Virus record (IMG/VR): IMGVR_UViG_3300044629_000391
Coordinates: 1 to 24,048 of that record
Strand: one strand, 5' to 3'
Source: a virus
Length of the DNA: 24,048 bases
The position numbers and the translations under genes are program-made. The notes beneath the pieces are model-generated. The model was not told the DNA's origin and made no database searches. It was given only the letters and a program-made list of their open reading frames with translations. This document shows, piece by piece, positions 21,371 through 24,048 of this stretch; position 1 is the stretch's first letter; every line of letters starts with the position of its first letter.

Positions 21371-21402
21371 AAAAAGGGAGGCCAGGACAATCCCAGCCCC
21401 CC
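21371..21402 (-). terminator. Intrinsic terminator just after the capsid gene
   Basis: On the minus strand GGGGGGC (21396-21402) pairs with GCCTCCC (21376-21382), and the pairing continues inward to about 12 bp including G-T pairs, closing a 3-base TTG loop. Five T residues follow directly (21371-21375). It starts 16 bases beyond the capsid stop codon, the same place as the T7 terminator after gene 10, and would lower expression of downstream genes relative to capsid. Confidence 0.8.
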
Positions 21403-21417
21403 AGTACTGCTAGCAGA

Positions 21418-22602
21418 TTAGATAGCCAACCCGCTGATCACGCCGTGGAACGATGGAACGATATAAGCTTCCAAGTATCCACCGAAGCGAGCTTCGTAAG
21501 CATCCGAAGAAGCCGTACGAAGGAAGACCGAACCATCATCATCGAACCAGCCAAAGTCTGGGCGATGGTGAATCTGAATGTAGTTGTCATTCAGGAGGTA
21601 CATACGATCGTCTTCAATAAAGCGCTCTGGAATGACGGCCACTGGACCAGCGGACGACATGAACTCGACGCCCTTGAACGACACCTTGCCGACCAGCTCA
21701 GGAGAGCGTGGCTCAACAATGTATTGCTTTTGGTCTTCGAGCACGTTCAGGAGCTTACGATACTGAGTGAACGAGCAGAGGATGAGGTTAGGAACCTTAC
21801 CGCTCTTGCGCTGAATCTCAAGCATCGTCTGGTTCATGAGGTCAGTCGTAAGACCTGCACCAGCAGCAGCCACCTGAGCACCTGCCTGCCAACGACGGCC
21901 CACGGTGATGCCGTAGAGGGAGCCTGAGGTAGCATCCAAGACGCCCTTGAGGCCGCTTGGGTCATTGAGCTTCGAGTTCTGCATATAGATTACATCCCCA
22001 GCGAGTGGGGTGTAGGAGCCAGAGACAGCCGTCAAGGTGACGGTTTTGGTCGCTGGAACCACTGCAGTAATTTCGAAGACAGCCGAAGATGAAGCAAGGT
22101 TCACATAGTCCTTTTCTTCGAAGTTGGCTTCTTTCCAGGTAGCGTCAGAGATAACGACGTCCCAAGGGCCTGCACCAGAAACACCGCCAGCGGCGATGGT
22201 TCCGAGCGATCCTGATCCGTCGTTAAACAGAGCGCGGCTCATGTTGCGCATCCAGCTCTCAACGCCCTTTTGAACTGAGTATTTGGTCAGCTCAACGAAA
22301 GCGCCTTCGTTCTGGCTCGAAGCTTTGATGGCTTCACGGTCGATCTGAATGACCGAGTACATCTTCTTCGAGGTGATAACTGCATCTTGCACCGCTGCGT
22401 AGTTAGGGGTTGGGAGTGATCCAGAACCCACGCCGCCAGCGAAAGAGGTAGGCACAGCGATATCCATGCGCTTACCGGTGAAGTTGAAATCTTTCTTCAC
22501 GCGGCCAAGGAGCACGTTCGCAGAGTTGTAGGTGTTTTCAGAAAGTTTGCCGTACTTGATTTTGAACAAGTTCGACGCAGTGGTCAGGTTAAATTGAGCC
22601 AT
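21418..22602 (-). CDS. Major capsid protein, HK97-like
   Basis: A 394-residue protein. The N-terminus has NLFKIKYGKLSENTYNSANV and LLGRVKKDFNFTGKRMDIAV, followed by AVITSKKMYSVIQIDREAIK and VESWMRNMSRALFNDGSGSL, segments I recognise from a group of podovirus/siphovirus capsid proteins. The later part has VPNLILCSFTQYRKLLNVLE and EFMSSAGPVAVIPERFIEDD, then RTASSDAYEARFGGYLEAYI near the C-terminus, the P-domain style end of HK97-fold proteins. It follows the scaffold gene, has a strong GGAGG ribosome site and is followed by a terminator, as expected for the most highly expressed late gene. Confidence 0.88.
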   Translation of the reverse strand: MAQFNLTTASNLFKIKYGKLSENTYNSANVLLGRVKKDFNFTGKRMDIAVPTSFAGGVGSGSLPTPNYAAVQDAVITSKKMYSVIQIDREAIKASSQNEGAFVELTKYSVQKGVESWMRNMSRALFNDGSGSLGTIAAGGVSGAGPWDVVISDATWKEANFEEKDYVNLASSSAVFEITAVVPATKTVTLTAVSGSYTPLAGDVIYMQNSKLNDPSGLKGVLDATSGSLYGITVGRRWQAGAQVAAAGAGLTTDLMNQTMLEIQRKSGKVPNLILCSFTQYRKLLNVLEDQKQYIVEPRSPELVGKVSFKGVEFMSSAGPVAVIPERFIEDDRMYLLNDNYIQIHHRPDFGWFDDDGSVFLRTASSDAYEARFGGYLEAYIVPSFHGVISGLAI

Positions 22603-22621
22603 AGGCCCTCCAGTTATTTAG

Positions 22622-23758
22622 TTAAATGTCATCGAAAAACAGTGGGTCAGAACCAGCGTTTTTAACGGCTTTTGAGCCGCCCTGCCTGTTAGACTTCATG
22701 TTTTTCTCAATCTTTTTCGACAGCTTCCGTTCTGGAGTTTCTCCGTAGAGCTGAGCGATTACCTCTGCCATCTCCGCCTCACTTGCTTCGGTTTGGATTG
22801 CATAAGTAGCCAGTTGCTCTACAGTTTTCGCATCAGAAGCCAGTTCAGGATTAAGCTCCTGCAGCTTGGTCTCGATGAAATCGATCTTTTTAGTGTTGGC
22901 GTAATACGTGCCGAGAAACTCCGGAGTAATCTCGTCAGCGTTATGCCCCATCTTTGTAAGATCGTCCCATGCTTTAACCAGTGCGGCCTGGTCCATGCCG
23001 TGACTTTCCATCACCTGCTGGACCTTGCTTTCTAGGGCAGCCCTAGATTTAGCGGCCTCTTGAGTCTGCTTTTGCGTATCCATTCGCTTTTTGTAGTAGG
23101 CATTTTCTGCCTCTACTTCCCGAAACTTCCGTTCTTCGGGACTCATCGTCTGATACTCTTCAATCTGCTTTTGGATATTTCCAATCGCATCTTGATAAAG
23201 TGTCTGACTGTCTACGCCCATAGCTTCCCCGAGATAGTCCAGGAAGCCCCTAAGGTCTTTCTGGTTCACAAGGTAGTCATAGGACTTATTCAAAGCCTCA
23301 GAGATACCCTTACGTTCCTTCTCAAAGCCTTCTTTTTCAGCTTTGTAAGTCTTGTAAAGCTTATCCAAGTGGCTCTGCTGAGAGTAGCGATTGATAGCCT
23401 CCTGTAGCGGGACCTCTACGACTTTACCGTCAACTTTGACGGGGACGAGAGCATCTGCAGCCACGTCGAACTCTGTCTCACCACTTCTCAACTTATATAG
23501 TTTGGCAGGGGCGTCAGACTTTTCAAGAGCCTTGGCCTCTTTTCCTTTTGAAGCCTCAACCTTTTCATCTTTCTCTTCAGGCTTATCTTCTTTAGCCTTC
23601 TTAGTTGACTCTTTCGGTTCGGATTTAGGCTCTTGCTTAGGCTTGCTAGTAACAGACTCCAGCTCGTCCCAAGAGGCGGGGGATTCCCCCCCTCCTAAAA
23701 CGATAGGCTCCGCTGCAGGCGCGGTATCTCCAGAAAACGGTGCGGCATTAGTTTCCAT
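22622..23758 (-). CDS. Capsid scaffolding protein
   Basis: A 378-residue, highly charged and mostly helical protein. It begins with a Gly/Pro-rich segment, then a Lys/Glu-rich low-complexity stretch (about residues 38-85). A small beta segment (LYKLRSGETEFDVAADALVP, about 87-106) and DGKVVEVPLQEAINRYSQQS follow. Long coiled-coil helices fill about 120-260, and the acidic/basic C-terminus ends NAGSDPLFFDDI. The charged helical make-up, size and place between portal and capsid gene are those of scaffolds that guide procapsid assembly. AAGGA lies upstream of ATG 23758. No protease motif is visible. Confidence 0.78.
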   Translation of the reverse strand: METNAAPFSGDTAPAAEPIVLGGGESPASWDELESVTSKPKQEPKSEPKESTKKAKEDKPEEKDEKVEASKGKEAKALEKSDAPAKLYKLRSGETEFDVAADALVPVKVDGKVVEVPLQEAINRYSQQSHLDKLYKTYKAEKEGFEKERKGISEALNKSYDYLVNQKDLRGFLDYLGEAMGVDSQTLYQDAIGNIQKQIEEYQTMSPEERKFREVEAENAYYKKRMDTQKQTQEAAKSRAALESKVQQVMESHGMDQAALVKAWDDLTKMGHNADEITPEFLGTYYANTKKIDFIETKLQELNPELASDAKTVEQLATYAIQTEASEAEMAEVIAQLYGETPERKLSKKIEKNMKSNRQGGSKAVKNAGSDPLFFDDI

Positions 23759-23772
23759 CTAGTTTCCTTGTC

Positions 23773-24048
23773 TTAAATGCCCTTGGTCGGCTCTACAGGA
23801 GGCATCATGCCGCCAGCCTGCTGAGCTTCCATCGGGAGTTGAGGTTCAAGAGTCGGCTGTTGAGGTTCCCCGCCGACCATAGGGTTTACTGGAAGACCGG
23901 GCATTGGAGCCATACCTTCCGAGACTGGCTGCGCTTCTGCAGGCATAGGCATTTCTGGAGCCATTGCCGGAGGAGCAGGAGGAGTGAAGAACATCGGGAA
24001 CATGGGAAGCTGTCCAAGCTGTTCAGCGAACCCTGGGGACCGCTTAGC
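23773..24048 (-). CDS. Probable portal protein, C-terminal tail (5' truncated)
   Basis: The frame is open to the right edge and ends at TAA (23773-23775), giving 91 visible residues. These start SPGFAEQLGQLPMFPMFF in the edge region and are then almost entirely Pro/Met/Ala/Gln (PPAPPAMAPEMPMPAEAQP), ending VEPTKGI. Flexible Pro-rich or Gln-rich tails are common at portal C-termini, and the position directly before the scaffold gene is that of a portal. An internal ATG at 24001-24003 exists, but the frame continues beyond it without a stop, so this is most likely the end of a longer protein. The portal core is not visible. Confidence 0.6.
   Translation of the reverse strand, partial: AKRSPGFAEQLGQLPMFPMFFTPPAPPAMAPEMPMPAEAQPVSEGMAPMPGLPVNPMVGGEPQQPTLEPQLPMEAQQAGGMMPPVEPTKGI

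Overview
The window reads as one arm of a tailed-bacteriophage genome (or prophage) that encodes a short-tailed, podovirus-like virion. A nearly gap-free block of co-directional minus-strand genes runs from the right edge down to about position 508. Three small plus-strand genes at the left edge converge on it. The right-to-left order is: portal C-terminus, scaffold, major capsid protein, decoration-like protein, fibre/spike cluster, head-tail adaptor, tail nozzle, ejection-type internal proteins, lysis cassette, VRR-NUC nuclease. I see no tape-measure, sheath or baseplate genes. A lipoprotein and a lytic transglycosylase in the lysis block suggest a Gram-negative host. The host genus cannot be read from the sequence, and all family names here are by eye, without database searches.

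Right part (about 20.1-24.0 kb): a Pro/Met-rich tail that probably ends the portal, a charged scaffold, an HK97-like capsid protein followed at once by a convincing intrinsic terminator (compare the T7 terminator after gene 10), a small decoration-like protein, and a tRNA-like gene on the same strand. The tRNA-like gene has good acceptor, D and T arms but an anticodon arm with an 8-bp stem and a loop lacking U33. Two or three small beta-rich virion proteins follow.

Middle (about 11.7-20.1 kb): an unusually large fibre/spike region. It holds proteins sharing a duplicated beta domain, a beta-helix spike, a free-standing HNH-AP2 homing endonuclease, a fibre with eight tandem nonapeptides, a large fibre with C1q-like C-terminal modules, a fibre-assembly-chaperone-like protein, and a short fibre-like protein with the HDHSGGG motif.

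Left part (about 0.5-11.7 kb): two small possibly paralogous proteins, an acidic protein, adaptor and nozzle, a small beta protein, and three large Ala/Gly/Gln-rich proteins with coiled coils and glycine-rich hydrophobic stretches, expected to be ejected with the DNA. Then come a lytic transglycosylase endolysin, small membrane proteins, a Cys-rich lipoprotein, a TM/coiled-coil protein and a VRR-NUC nuclease. The plus-strand genes at the left edge encode a MazG-like pyrophosphohydrolase end, a small basic phage protein and a zinc-ribbon protein. Many neighbours overlap as ATGA, TTGA or TAATG, so translational coupling is likely throughout the late block. No stretch over 300 bases lacks a gene.
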